Source: Pseudomonadota bacterium (GTDB lineage: Bacteria; Pseudomonadota; Alphaproteobacteria; Caulobacterales; Caulobacteraceae). Taken from it: a DNA stretch of 64,000 nt. The stretch spans positions 1 to 64,000 of the forward strand of contig JAEYAO010000019.1 in NCBI GenBank assembly GCA_023456105.1. Reading direction: 5' to 3'. A model generated the notes under the pieces. That model saw only the letters and a list, made by a program, of their open reading frames with translations. It was not told the DNA's origin and did not search any database. This document shows positions 26,410 to 34,442 of this stretch, piece by piece (the first letter of the stretch is position 1; each line of letters opens with the position of its first letter). A program made the position numbers and the translations under genes.

Positions 26410-26717
26410 GCGACGCCCTCGTTGCGGTTGTTCTTGGGCCGTGTTGTTTCAAACTGTTGCTGCGGGGGCAACCTGAGCCATGGCGGGGAGCGACGCGCCA
26501 ACGCCTTGAAAACCGTCATAATCTCGCCGGCGGCGGGTCACCCTGCGCTGAAGCTTCTGGGCGAGAAAGACATGTCACGGATGCTGAAAAGCCAGCGGCG
26601 CGGGGCTTCTGCTCAGGTCATCGTTCGTGGACATCGGCGCACGATTGTGGCGCTGCCCTTCGAGAAGACGCTGATGATGGCGAGATAAAACTTTCGTGAG
26701 CGCGGAACTTTCGTGGT
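26410..26717. other. Interval without a clear gene
   Basis: About 308 bases between the divergent-looking ends of the L,D-transpeptidase gene start and the lpxK stop. A short plus-strand frame (26572-26688) would give 38 basic residues, MSRMLKSQRRGASAQVIV..., preceded by GAGAAAGAC; a longer version begins at 26422. Neither has a recognisable domain. The transpeptidase promoter probably lies at 26410-26500 on the minus strand, but I could not point to boxes. Confidence 0.4.
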
Positions 26718-27734
26718 TCAGCTCCGCATCGACAGCCGCTGCAGCAAAAAGCGGCTGAACGCCGACTCGTCCTCGAAACGCGTGACGACCGGCCACGCGG
26801 TTACGCTCCGCCGCTGATTGGCGCTCAGCCGCACCCAATCCTTTTCCGTGGTGATCAGCCCCGCGCCGAACGCGGCCGCTCGGTCCTGCAGAAAGGCGAA
26901 ATCTTTATCCTGATAGGGCGCGTGGTCGGGAAAGGGAACAAAGTCCACCAGATCCGCGCCGGCCGCCTTCAGCGCCCGCTCGACCTTCCAGGGCTTGGCG
27001 ACGCCCGCGAAGCCCAGCAGAGGACCGGAGGGGGGCGGCTGGAGCGCCCGCAGCTGCGCGATGAACACCGGCAGATCTCCGAAGGCGGCCAGCAGTTCGC
27101 CGCTGACTTCGTCCGCATCCGTCGGCGCGATCACCACCACCGCGTCGGCGCGGGCGAGCCCGGCCGCCAGCGGCTCGCGCATCGGACCGGAGGGAAAGAT
27201 GGAGCCGTCTCCGAACGGCCACTCGCCGCCACGCGTCTCCCCATCGACGACGACCAGGCTGACCGTCTTCATCAGGGCGGGGTTCTGGTGCCCGTCGTCC
27301 AGAACCACGACATCGGCCCCGCTCTCGGCCGCCGCCCGCGCGCCCGCGGCCCGGTCGCGCGCGATCCAGGCGGGCGCGCCTTGCGCCAGCATCAGCGGCT
27401 CGTCGCCGACGTCCTCGGCCGTGTGCCGATCGGGATCGACCCGCACCGGACCCTTCAGCCGCCCGCCATGGCCGCGCGACAGGGCCTGGGCCTCGACGCC
27501 CTGTTCCCGCAGCAGGCGCAGCACCTCGCGCGCGACCGGGGTCTTGCCCGACCCTCCGACGGTCAGATTGCCGACCGAGATCACCGCGCAACCGGGATCG
27601 ACCGGAACGGCGGCCTTGATCCGGCGCGCCGTCTCCGCCGCCCACGCCCAGCCCAGCGGCTTCAGCAGCAGGCGCGTGACCGGCGCATGGCTGCGGTCGC
27701 GGCGATACCACCACTGCGGCGTCCTCAGCTTCAC
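26718..27734 (-). CDS. lpxK: Tetraacyldisaccharide 4'-kinase
   Basis: About 338 residues. Phosphorylates the lipid A disaccharide at the 4' position in the inner membrane. The P-loop-like motif GNLTVGGSGKTP is at residues 55-66; LDDGHQNP and the C-terminal TTEKDWVRL are family features. GTG start at 27734 overlaps the waaA stop in a GTGA junction. It is the last gene of the lipid A set read leftwards: msbA, DUF374, waaA, lpxK. Confidence 0.95.
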   Translation of the reverse strand: MKLRTPQWWYRRDRSHAPVTRLLLKPLGWAWAAETARRIKAAVPVDPGCAVISVGNLTVGGSGKTPVAREVLRLLREQGVEAQALSRGHGGRLKGPVRVDPDRHTAEDVGDEPLMLAQGAPAWIARDRAAGARAAAESGADVVVLDDGHQNPALMKTVSLVVVDGETRGGEWPFGDGSIFPSGPMREPLAAGLARADAVVVIAPTDADEVSGELLAAFGDLPVFIAQLRALQPPPSGPLLGFAGVAKPWKVERALKAAGADLVDFVPFPDHAPYQDKDFAFLQDRAAAFGAGLITTEKDWVRLSANQRRSVTAWPVVTRFEDESAFSRFLLQRLSMRS

Positions 27735-29026
27735 AGCCGGCCTCGCGCAGGCGCGGGCGGCAGCAGCGGCTGCAGCACCGCCCACAGCCGGTCCAGGCCC
27801 GAGGCGGCTTCCGTCGCCGCCCGCCGCGCGCGCTCGCCCATCGCCTTGGCCGCCGACGGGTTCATGAGCAGGGGCGCGATGACCCGCGGCAAGTCGCCGA
27901 AGCCGGCGACCTGGATCAGGCCGCCCGCCTCGACCATGGCCGCGTTCACCGCCTTCCAGTTGGCGCCGTCGGGTCCGGTGATCACCGGCTTGCCCAGGCG
28001 CGCGGGCTCCAGCGGATTGTGCCCGCCCAGCGCCGGGCGACCCAGCACCGGCCCGAAGGATCCGCCCAGCACCACCACATCGGCCAGCCGCAGGAACAGC
28101 CCCATCTCGTTCAGGGTGTCGGCCACATAGACGCCCGAGCCCTCGATCGGCTCGCCGCGAGACCGCAGGGCCGCCGGGTGGCCGCGCATCCGCAGGGCCT
28201 CCACGACGCCCGCGCCGCGTTCGGGATGGCGCGGCAGGACGATCAGGCAAGGCGAGCCGGGCAGGGCGGACAGGGCCTCGACGATCGCCACCTCTTCGTC
28301 CTCGTGCGTGCTGGCCGCCAGCACCACCGGCCTGTCGCCGATCGCGGCGCTCAGGCGGCTGAACACCGCCGTGTCGTGCGGCAAGGCCGCGCCCGCCAGC
28401 TTGAGATTGGCCAGGCCGTCGACGTGCGCGCCCAGGCTGCGCAGGCGTTCGGCCGAGGCGTCGTCCTGCGGCAGCACGGCGTCGAAGGCGTCCAGCACAC
28501 GGGCGGCGGAGCGGGGAAAACGGGCCCAGCCTTTCGCCGTCTTGTCGGTGATCCGGGCCGACACCAGGGCGAGCCGCACGCCGGCCGCCTGCGCCCGCAG
28601 CAGCAGGTTGGGCCACAGCTCGCTCTCGACAAAGACGCCCAGCGCTGGTCGCCAGTGCTGGAGAAAGGCGTCCACGGCGCCTGGCGCGTCTATCGGCGGG
28701 AACTGGTGGATCACGCCTGCGGGCAACCGCTTGTGCAGGATGGCGGCCGAGGTCACCGTGCCGGAGGTGACGAGCAGGCGCAGGTCCGGCCGCTCACGCG
28801 ACAGCCGCTCCACCAGCGGCAGCAGCGACAGGGTCTCTCCGACGCTTGCGCCGTGCAGCCAGACGAGATCGTCGGGCGGTCGTGCGACGGTGGCGATCCC
28901 CAGCCGCTCGTCCACCCTCGCCTCGTCCTCCTTGCCGCGCCGGACACGGGCGTCCAGCAGGCGCGGCGCCAGCGGCTCCAGCAGCCGCGTCAGCCAGCGA
29001 TAGGCGATCAGCGGGAGCGGCGTCAT
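27731..29026 (-). CDS. waaA: 3-deoxy-D-manno-octulosonic acid transferase
   Basis: 431 residues. Transfers Kdo from CMP-Kdo to the lipid A precursor. Membrane-associated N-terminus (MTPLPLIAYRWLTRLLEPLAP), GASVGETLSLLPLVERL, the ESELWPNLL motif and the glycosyltransferase-B C-terminal VVLGGSFGPVLGRPALGGHNPLEPARLG. Overlaps the DUF374 stop (ATGA at 29023-29026) and the lpxK start. Confidence 0.96.
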   Translation of the reverse strand: MTPLPLIAYRWLTRLLEPLAPRLLDARVRRGKEDEARVDERLGIATVARPPDDLVWLHGASVGETLSLLPLVERLSRERPDLRLLVTSGTVTSAAILHKRLPAGVIHQFPPIDAPGAVDAFLQHWRPALGVFVESELWPNLLLRAQAAGVRLALVSARITDKTAKGWARFPRSAARVLDAFDAVLPQDDASAERLRSLGAHVDGLANLKLAGAALPHDTAVFSRLSAAIGDRPVVLAASTHEDEEVAIVEALSALPGSPCLIVLPRHPERGAGVVEALRMRGHPAALRSRGEPIEGSGVYVADTLNEMGLFLRLADVVVLGGSFGPVLGRPALGGHNPLEPARLGKPVITGPDGANWKAVNAAMVEAGGLIQVAGFGDLPRVIAPLLMNPSAAKAMGERARRAATEAASGLDRLWAVLQPLLPPAPARGRL

Positions 29027-29706
29027 TGCTTCAGCCCGGTGATCGCATCGGCGCGGGCCTCGACCCTGTTGAGGCGCTCCGTCCAGTCGGCGATCACCGC
29101 CTCCATCTCGCCGCCCTCCGGAAAGCGGTCGCGGTCCCAGACGATGGCGCCCCGCCCGAACGGCAGCGGCAGCACCGCGCGATCCCAGCTGTTCAGCCGG
29201 ATCGCGGGCGAACAGCTCATGCCTATGAACAGCACCGGGACCTTGGACAGGCGCGCCATCAGCGGCAGGCCCTCGCCCATCTGGTTGGCCGGGCCGCGCG
29301 GACCATCCGGCGTGACGGCGAGGCCGCCGGCCTTGAGCTGACGCAGCGCCTCACGAAACGCCTGCGCGCCGCCCTTGGCGCGTTCGGGCGCGTCCTTGCG
29401 GCCTGTGGAGCCGTGGATGGCGGGAAAGCCCTGCCGTCCCACCGCCTTGGCGATGAACTGCCCGTCGGGGCTCAGCGAGATCAGCGCCTTGGCCGGCGTC
29501 GCGCGGTCCAGCGGCCAGCAGGCGGGCGACAGGCCGATGCGGGAGTGCCAGAAGACCGCCAGCACGCCGCCGCCCCCGGCCCACACCTCTTCGGCGACCC
29601 CCTGGTTCTCATAGGTCCAGCGGATGGTGCGAAAGCAGAACCGCATCCACGCGGCCAGCACGAAGGACAGGGTCGCCTGCACGGCGGGTATGCGCAGCGG
29701 CCTCAT
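29023..29706 (-). CDS. DUF374 lysophospholipid acyltransferase-like protein
   Basis: About 227 residues. The motifs HSRIGLSP, SPDGQFIAKAVGRQGFPAIHGS, and VTPDGPRGP match DUF374, an acyltransferase branch found beside waaA in alphaproteobacteria and thought to act on lipid A precursors. The His-x4-Asp box is diverged, which is normal in DUF374, so the exact reaction is uncertain. ATG 29706 gives MRPLRIPAV and is separated from msbA by four bases; the longer frame is spurious. Translationally coupled to waaA. Confidence 0.88.
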   Translation of the reverse strand: MRPLRIPAVQATLSFVLAAWMRFCFRTIRWTYENQGVAEEVWAGGGGVLAVFWHSRIGLSPACWPLDRATPAKALISLSPDGQFIAKAVGRQGFPAIHGSTGRKDAPERAKGGAQAFREALRQLKAGGLAVTPDGPRGPANQMGEGLPLMARLSKVPVLFIGMSCSPAIRLNSWDRAVLPLPFGRGAIVWDRDRFPEGGEMEAVIADWTERLNRVEARADAITGLKQ

Positions 29707-29710
29707 GAGC

Positions 29711-31561
29711 TCAGGCCACCACAGCCACGGTCGGCCGTTCGCTGTCCAGCGACTGCTGGCGCGCCAGGCGCGAATAGAGGCCGCCGCGGCCCACGAGCGC
29801 GTCGTGGGTTCCTTCCTCGACCACGCGACCGGCCTCCAGCACATAGATGCGGTCGGCGTTGCGCACGGTCGACAGGCGGTGGGCGATCATCAGGGTGGCG
29901 CGCCCCTGCATCAGCCGCTCCAGCGCCGCCTGCACCAGCGCCTCGCTTTCGGTGTCCAGGGCGCTGGTCGCCTCGTCCAGCAGCAGGATGGGCGCGTCCT
30001 TCAGAAAGGCGCGGGCGATGGCGATGCGCTGTCGCTGGCCGCCCGACAGGCGCACGCCCGCCTCGCCGGCGCGCGTCTCATAGCCCTGCGGCAGGGCGGC
30101 GATGAAGTCGTGCGCCGCCGCCGCCCTTGCCGCCGCCTCGATCTCGCCCGGGCTCGCGCCGTCGCGGCCATAGCCGATGTTGGCCGCGATCGTGTCGTCG
30201 AACAGGAACGGCTCCTGCGTCACCAGGGCGATACGGTCGCGCAGGTCGGCGGTCTTCAGCTGGCGCACGTCGCGCCCGTTCACCGTCACCGCCCCGCCCG
30301 TCACGTCGTAGAAGCGCGGCAACAGCGACAGCACGGTGCTCTTGCCGCCGCCCGAAGGCCCGACCAGCGCGACCGTCTCGCCCGGCGCGACGCGGATGGA
30401 CACGTCGCTCAGCGTCGGCGCACCCGACGGCGCATAGGCGAAGGAGACATGGTCGAAGCTGACCGTCGCCGGCCCGGCGGGCAGGGGCCTGGCGTCCGCC
30501 GCCTCGCGAATTTCGGGCTGGATGTCCAGCGACGCGAACAGGCGGCGTGCGGCGGTCAGCCCCTCGCTCATGATGGTGGACAGGTTGGTCACCTGCCGCA
30601 GCGACTGACCGGCGGCCAGCAGCAGGCCGATGAAGGCGGCGAACTCGCCTACGTTCATCACGCCCTGGCGCGCCTGCCAGCCGGCGAAGGTGATCACCGC
30701 CGCCACCACGCAATAGGCCACCATGTCGCTGGCCGGGCCGGCCAGGGCGCGGGCGTTGGCGCCCTTGATGACGTGGCGCTGGCGCCGACGCACCACCTCG
30801 GCCACGCGCGCTTCCTCCGCCGCCTCGCGGTTCTCGATCTTGATCAGGCGAACGCCGTCCAGGTTCTCCATCAGGGCGGTGGACAAGGCCTCGCTCTCGA
30901 CCATGGCGCCGGCTGCGGCCTTGCGCGTGCGCTTGCCGAACGTCCGCAGCACCAGCGACACCACCGGAATGGCCAGGAGCACCACCGCCGTCAGCCGCCA
31001 GTCGATCCAGGCCATGTAGAGCAGCACCGCGATCAGCGTCAGTCCGTGCTGGGTGTAGCTGACCACGCCGGAGGTGAAGGCCTCGCGCACCAGATTGGCG
31101 TCGTACAGCACCGTGGACACGAACGATCCCGAGTGCTGGCTGCGCAGCCGCGCCAGGTCCGCCCGGATCATCGCCGCGAACAGCCGCACCTGGATGTCGC
31201 CGACGATGCCGTGGCCGATGCGGTTCACCAGCCGCGCCTGGGTGGAGGTCGCCAGCGTCCTCAGCATCGCCGTGCCGACGATGGCGATCGGGATCCACAG
31301 CAGCGCCTGGTTTTCGGTCAGGCTGACGAGGTTGAACAGCCGCACCGATCCGCCGCCCGGCACGAACAGTCCGTTGATGGCCGGCTCCAGCAGCCCCAGC
31401 AGCGCCGCCGACAGCCCTCCCGCCAGCGCCGCGCACGCCATGCCGGTCAGCAGCGCGGCCTTGTTGTCCGACAGATATTCGCGCCAGATGCGCGCGATCA
31501 GCGCCGACAGGGGCATGTCGGCGGGCGCCGTGGCCGGGGTCGAAAGGGGAGCCGCACTCAT
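29711..31561 (-). CDS. msbA: Lipid A export ABC transporter, fused permease/ATPase
   Basis: About 616 residues. An N-terminal transmembrane domain of about six helices (residues 20-330) and a C-terminal ATPase with Walker A GPSGGGKST near residue 400, the LSGGQRQRIAIARA signature near 503, and Walker B ILLLDEATSAL near 523. Such half-transporters dimerise and flip lipid A-core across the inner membrane. The placement beside waaA and lpxK supports MsbA over a multidrug role. ATG 31561; the longer frame to 31609 is less likely. Confidence 0.93.
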   Translation of the reverse strand: MSAAPLSTPATAPADMPLSALIARIWREYLSDNKAALLTGMACAALAGGLSAALLGLLEPAINGLFVPGGGSVRLFNLVSLTENQALLWIPIAIVGTAMLRTLATSTQARLVNRIGHGIVGDIQVRLFAAMIRADLARLRSQHSGSFVSTVLYDANLVREAFTSGVVSYTQHGLTLIAVLLYMAWIDWRLTAVVLLAIPVVSLVLRTFGKRTRKAAAGAMVESEALSTALMENLDGVRLIKIENREAAEEARVAEVVRRRQRHVIKGANARALAGPASDMVAYCVVAAVITFAGWQARQGVMNVGEFAAFIGLLLAAGQSLRQVTNLSTIMSEGLTAARRLFASLDIQPEIREAADARPLPAGPATVSFDHVSFAYAPSGAPTLSDVSIRVAPGETVALVGPSGGGKSTVLSLLPRFYDVTGGAVTVNGRDVRQLKTADLRDRIALVTQEPFLFDDTIAANIGYGRDGASPGEIEAAARAAAAHDFIAALPQGYETRAGEAGVRLSGGQRQRIAIARAFLKDAPILLLDEATSALDTESEALVQAALERLMQGRATLMIAHRLSTVRNADRIYVLEAGRVVEEGTHDALVGRGGLYSRLARQQSLDSERPTVAVVA

Positions 31562-31627
31562 CGGCCTTCGGTCGGACGGTCCGCGGTCCAAGTCAACCCG
31601 CGACGACAACAGCGCGCGCGGCGCGCG

Positions 31628-31846
31628 TCAGCCCCACGGCCCCTTGCGCGAGGCGGGATCGACCGGCGGCTCTGGTGGAGCGGGCTTGGGTTCGGGGGCC
31701 TCTTTCGACCGGCCGTCCCACTGCCTGAACCAGCGCGCATAGGCGGAGTGGCCCCGCAACGAGGCCACCAGCAGCACCAGCACCAGCAGCAGGCTGACCA
31801 GGCTCATGATCTGGCCGCCGTCGATCGGCTGTCCGAACAGGGTCAT
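31628..31846 (-). CDS. Small single-pass membrane protein
   Basis: 72 residues: a short N-terminal tail, one membrane helix (MSLVSLLLVLVLLVASLRG), then HSAYARWFRQWDGRSK and a Pro/Glu-rich tail ending KGPWG. It lies 66 bases before msbA on the same strand and probably shares its transcript. No family recognised; the linkage suggests an accessory to envelope assembly, but that is only inference. Confidence 0.7.
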   Translation of the reverse strand: MTLFGQPIDGGQIMSLVSLLLVLVLLVASLRGHSAYARWFRQWDGRSKEAPEPKPAPPEPPVDPASRKGPWG

Positions 31847-31911
31847 GGGAGAGGGGGCTCCGGCGCGCGTCAGTGAGAACCCAGCGCGCGCCGGGGCCGG
31901 CGGTTCCCCGA

Positions 31912-32154
31912 TCAGCCTTCCGCGTGCGGATCGATCAGCTTGTGCGCGGGCAGGATGAAGAAGCGCATGTGGGCGTTGTCGACGGTCGCCTGCGCGCGCG
32001 CCTTCCAGGCCTTCTTGGCCTCTTCATAGTCGGCGAAGGCGCCGACGTATTCGACGTGCGACAGATCGCGGAAGACGTTCTCGTTGAGCGTGCGCAGCTC
32101 GCCGCCGATGACGATGTAGAGCTGGTTGGCGGGAACGGTGTTGGTGGGGGCCAT
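31912..32154 (-). CDS. DUF4170 small protein
   Basis: 80 residues. QLYIVIGGELRTLNENVFRDLSHVEYVGAFADYEEAKKAWKARAQATVDNA fits DUF4170, a small alphaproteobacterial family of unknown function that often sits next to cysQ-like genes. No signal peptide or membrane segment. The alternating strand and helix pattern suggests a compact ferredoxin-like fold. It lies between cysQ and the small membrane protein gene. Confidence 0.85.
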   Translation of the reverse strand: MAPTNTVPANQLYIVIGGELRTLNENVFRDLSHVEYVGAFADYEEAKKAWKARAQATVDNAHMRFFILPAHKLIDPHAEG

Positions 32155-32247
32155 GGGACGTCCTTGGGCGGGAGGGGCGTTTGGCGGGCGGCATAGGCCG
32201 AGACGGCGCGGGGATCAACGCCGCGGCGCCGCTTTAACGCCGCTGTG

Positions 32248-33042
32248 TCAGGGCGAACCCGGCAGGGTCCCGCAACGGCGGATGATCTCCGCGTGCAGAC
32301 CAGGGGCCGCGCAGACCAGGCTGTTCTGGCGCGGATCAGGCCGGTTGAAGCGCCAGGCCGCGCAGTGATGATCGGTGACCACCGCGCCCGCCTCCTCGGC
32401 GATCAGGGCGCCGGCCGCGACGTCCCAATCCCACTTCGGCGCCAGCGCCAGAGCCGCGTCGAAGGCGCCCGCCGCCACCAGCGCCATGCGATAGGCCAGG
32501 GCGTTGCGGCTTTCGTAGCGCATCTCCGGCCACGGCTCGGCCCAGCGTGCGTCGCGGAAGACGCGGGCGTCGGCGAGAACCCGCGCGTCCTCGAGCATGC
32601 CTGTTTGCGAGGCGCGGATCGTCTCGCCGTTCAGGCGCGCGCCGCCGCCGCGCGTCGCCTCGAACGTCTCGCCCAGCGCGGGCGCATGGATCACCGCCGC
32701 GACCGGCCGGCCGTCCTCGATCACCGCGATGGGCGTGCACCACCAAGGCTTGCCCTTCATATAGGCGACGGTGCCGTCCACGGGATCGACCACGAAAATG
32801 CGCCGCTTCTCCAGCCGCTCGGGCGAGTCCGCCGTCTCTTCCGACAGCCAGCCATAGTCGGGCCGCGCGCCCAGCAGCCGCTCGCGCAGCATGGCGTCGA
32901 CTTTCAGGTCGCCGCTGGTGACGGGCGATCCCCCGGCCTTATTGCGGGTGCTCAGGCCCCGCGCGCGCTCGGCCACGGCCAGGGCGCCCGCGTCCAGCGC
33001 CGCCTGGCGGATCAGATCAAGGTCGGCGCAGAGGTCCGTCAT
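32248..33042 (-). CDS. cysQ: 3'(2'),5'-bisphosphate nucleotidase (inositol monophosphatase superfamily)
   Basis: 264 residues. The metal site WLSEET and VDPVDGTVAYMKG, and the C-terminal WDWDVAAGALIAEEAG, are the lithium-sensitive phosphatase signatures. The cysQ-type reading (removal of PAP made in sulfate assimilation) is favoured over inositol phosphatase by the VDPVDGT-x5-G pattern and the DUF4170 neighbour; substrate is inferred. Start overlaps the pmbA stop by ATGA at 33039-33042. Confidence 0.87.
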   Translation of the reverse strand: MTDLCADLDLIRQAALDAGALAVAERARGLSTRNKAGGSPVTSGDLKVDAMLRERLLGARPDYGWLSEETADSPERLEKRRIFVVDPVDGTVAYMKGKPWWCTPIAVIEDGRPVAAVIHAPALGETFEATRGGGARLNGETIRASQTGMLEDARVLADARVFRDARWAEPWPEMRYESRNALAYRMALVAAGAFDAALALAPKWDWDVAAGALIAEEAGAVVTDHHCAAWRFNRPDPRQNSLVCAAPGLHAEIIRRCGTLPGSP

Positions 33043-34403
33043 TTACCCGCGATGGCGACGGCGTCGAACAGGAGGCTGGGGCTGTTGAAGCCGCCCCGGA
33101 ACCGCAGGTCCGAGCCCCGCTCCATCCGCGCATAAAGGTCGGTCAGCCGCCCGGCCACCGTCACCTCCGACACCGGATAGGCGACCGCGCCGTTCTCGAA
33201 CCAGAAACCCGACACCCCGGCCGACCAGTCGCCGGTGTTGCCGTTCAGCGACGGGCCGAACATGGAGGTGATCAAAAGCCCCGAGCCCGCATCGCGCATC
33301 AGGGCGTCCAGATCGCGCTTGCCCGGCTCCAGGTGCAGGTTGTGGGTCGAGACGCCCGAAGGCCCTGCGAGGCCCCGCGAGGCGTGGCCGGTCGAAGCGA
33401 GGCCCAGCTGCGCCGCCGACGCCGTGTTCAGCAGCCAGGTTGTCAGGACGCCGTCCTCCACCAGGGCGCGCCGCTCGACCCGCACGCCCTCGTCGTCGAA
33501 GGGGGTGGACCCCAGGCCGCGCGGACGGAAGGGGTCGTCGATCAGGTCCACGCCCTCAGGCAGCACCCGCTCGCCCAGCCTGTCCTTGAGGAAGGAGGTG
33601 CCGCGCGCGATCGACGGGCCTGCGATCGCACCTACCAGCGGCGACAGCACCTGCGTCGCCACGCGGTTCTCGAAGATCACCGGCGCGGTGGTGGAGGCGA
33701 TCTTGCGCGGACCGGTGCGCGCGACCGCGCGACGCCCGCCCTCCAGGCCGATGCTCTCTGCGTCCGGCAGGTCGGACAGGTGGCGGGTGGTGCGGCTCTC
33801 GCCGCCACGCTCCATGGCCCCGTCCTTTTCGGCGATGACGCCGACGCCCAGCGAAAAGGCCGTGCCGCGATAGCGTCCGTCGAACCCGTGCGAGGTCACC
33901 AGCCGCCAGTCGCTGGAAGACCAGGAGGCGTGGCCGCCCTCGGACTTGGAGACGCCGGGAACGCCCAGAGCCGCCGCCTCCGCCGCGACCGACGCCGCCT
34001 CCAGATCGGCCGCGCTGCGTTCGGTCGGGTCGAACAGGTCCAGGTCCGCGAAGGCGCCCCGCGCCAACTGATCCTCGGGCGCCAGGCCCGCGAACGGGTC
34101 CTCGGGCGCCAGGCGCGCCATGGCCACCGCCCGCTCCACCAGCCGCGCCCGCGTGGCGACCGAAAGGTCGGAGGCCGACACTGTGGCCTGACGCTTGCCG
34201 ATAAAGACCCGCAGGCCCAAGTCGCGCGACTCCTCGCGCTCCACGTCCTCCAGCTTGCCGTTTCGCACGCCGATGGACAGGGCGCGGCGGTCGGCGGAGA
34301 CGGCTTCGGCGGCGTCGGCGCCCGCCCTCAGCGCGGCCTGCACCACGTCGTTCAGCAGGTCCTCGGAGACGGAGGCGGGAGCGGCGTCAAGCGTTTCGGT
34401 CAT
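33039..34403 (-). CDS. pmbA: TldD/PmbA family protein, PmbA (TldE) type
   Basis: 454 residues. PmbA pairs with TldD in a zinc protease that matures or degrades small peptides and supports turnover of the CcdA antitoxin in enterobacteria. The C-terminal half keeps GSTPFDDEGVRVERRALVEDGVLTTWLLNTASA and SGLLITSMFGPSLNGNTGDWSAGVSGFW. There is no HExxxH zinc motif, as expected for the TldE subunit; tldD is not in the window. Overlaps cysQ by four bases. Confidence 0.94.
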   Translation of the reverse strand: MTETLDAAPASVSEDLLNDVVQAALRAGADAAEAVSADRRALSIGVRNGKLEDVEREESRDLGLRVFIGKRQATVSASDLSVATRARLVERAVAMARLAPEDPFAGLAPEDQLARGAFADLDLFDPTERSAADLEAASVAAEAAALGVPGVSKSEGGHASWSSSDWRLVTSHGFDGRYRGTAFSLGVGVIAEKDGAMERGGESRTTRHLSDLPDAESIGLEGGRRAVARTGPRKIASTTAPVIFENRVATQVLSPLVGAIAGPSIARGTSFLKDRLGERVLPEGVDLIDDPFRPRGLGSTPFDDEGVRVERRALVEDGVLTTWLLNTASAAQLGLASTGHASRGLAGPSGVSTHNLHLEPGKRDLDALMRDAGSGLLITSMFGPSLNGNTGDWSAGVSGFWFENGAVAYPVSEVTVAGRLTDLYARMERGSDLRFRGGFNSPSLLFDAVAIAGK

Positions 34404-34442
34404 GCCCCGATATGGCGGACGCCCGTTGCCGTCGCAACGCCC

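Noticed and set aside
28019..29341. 440-codon plus-strand frame over waaA and DUF374
   Set aside because: Antisense shadow of waaA and the acyltransferase, both with clear motifs.
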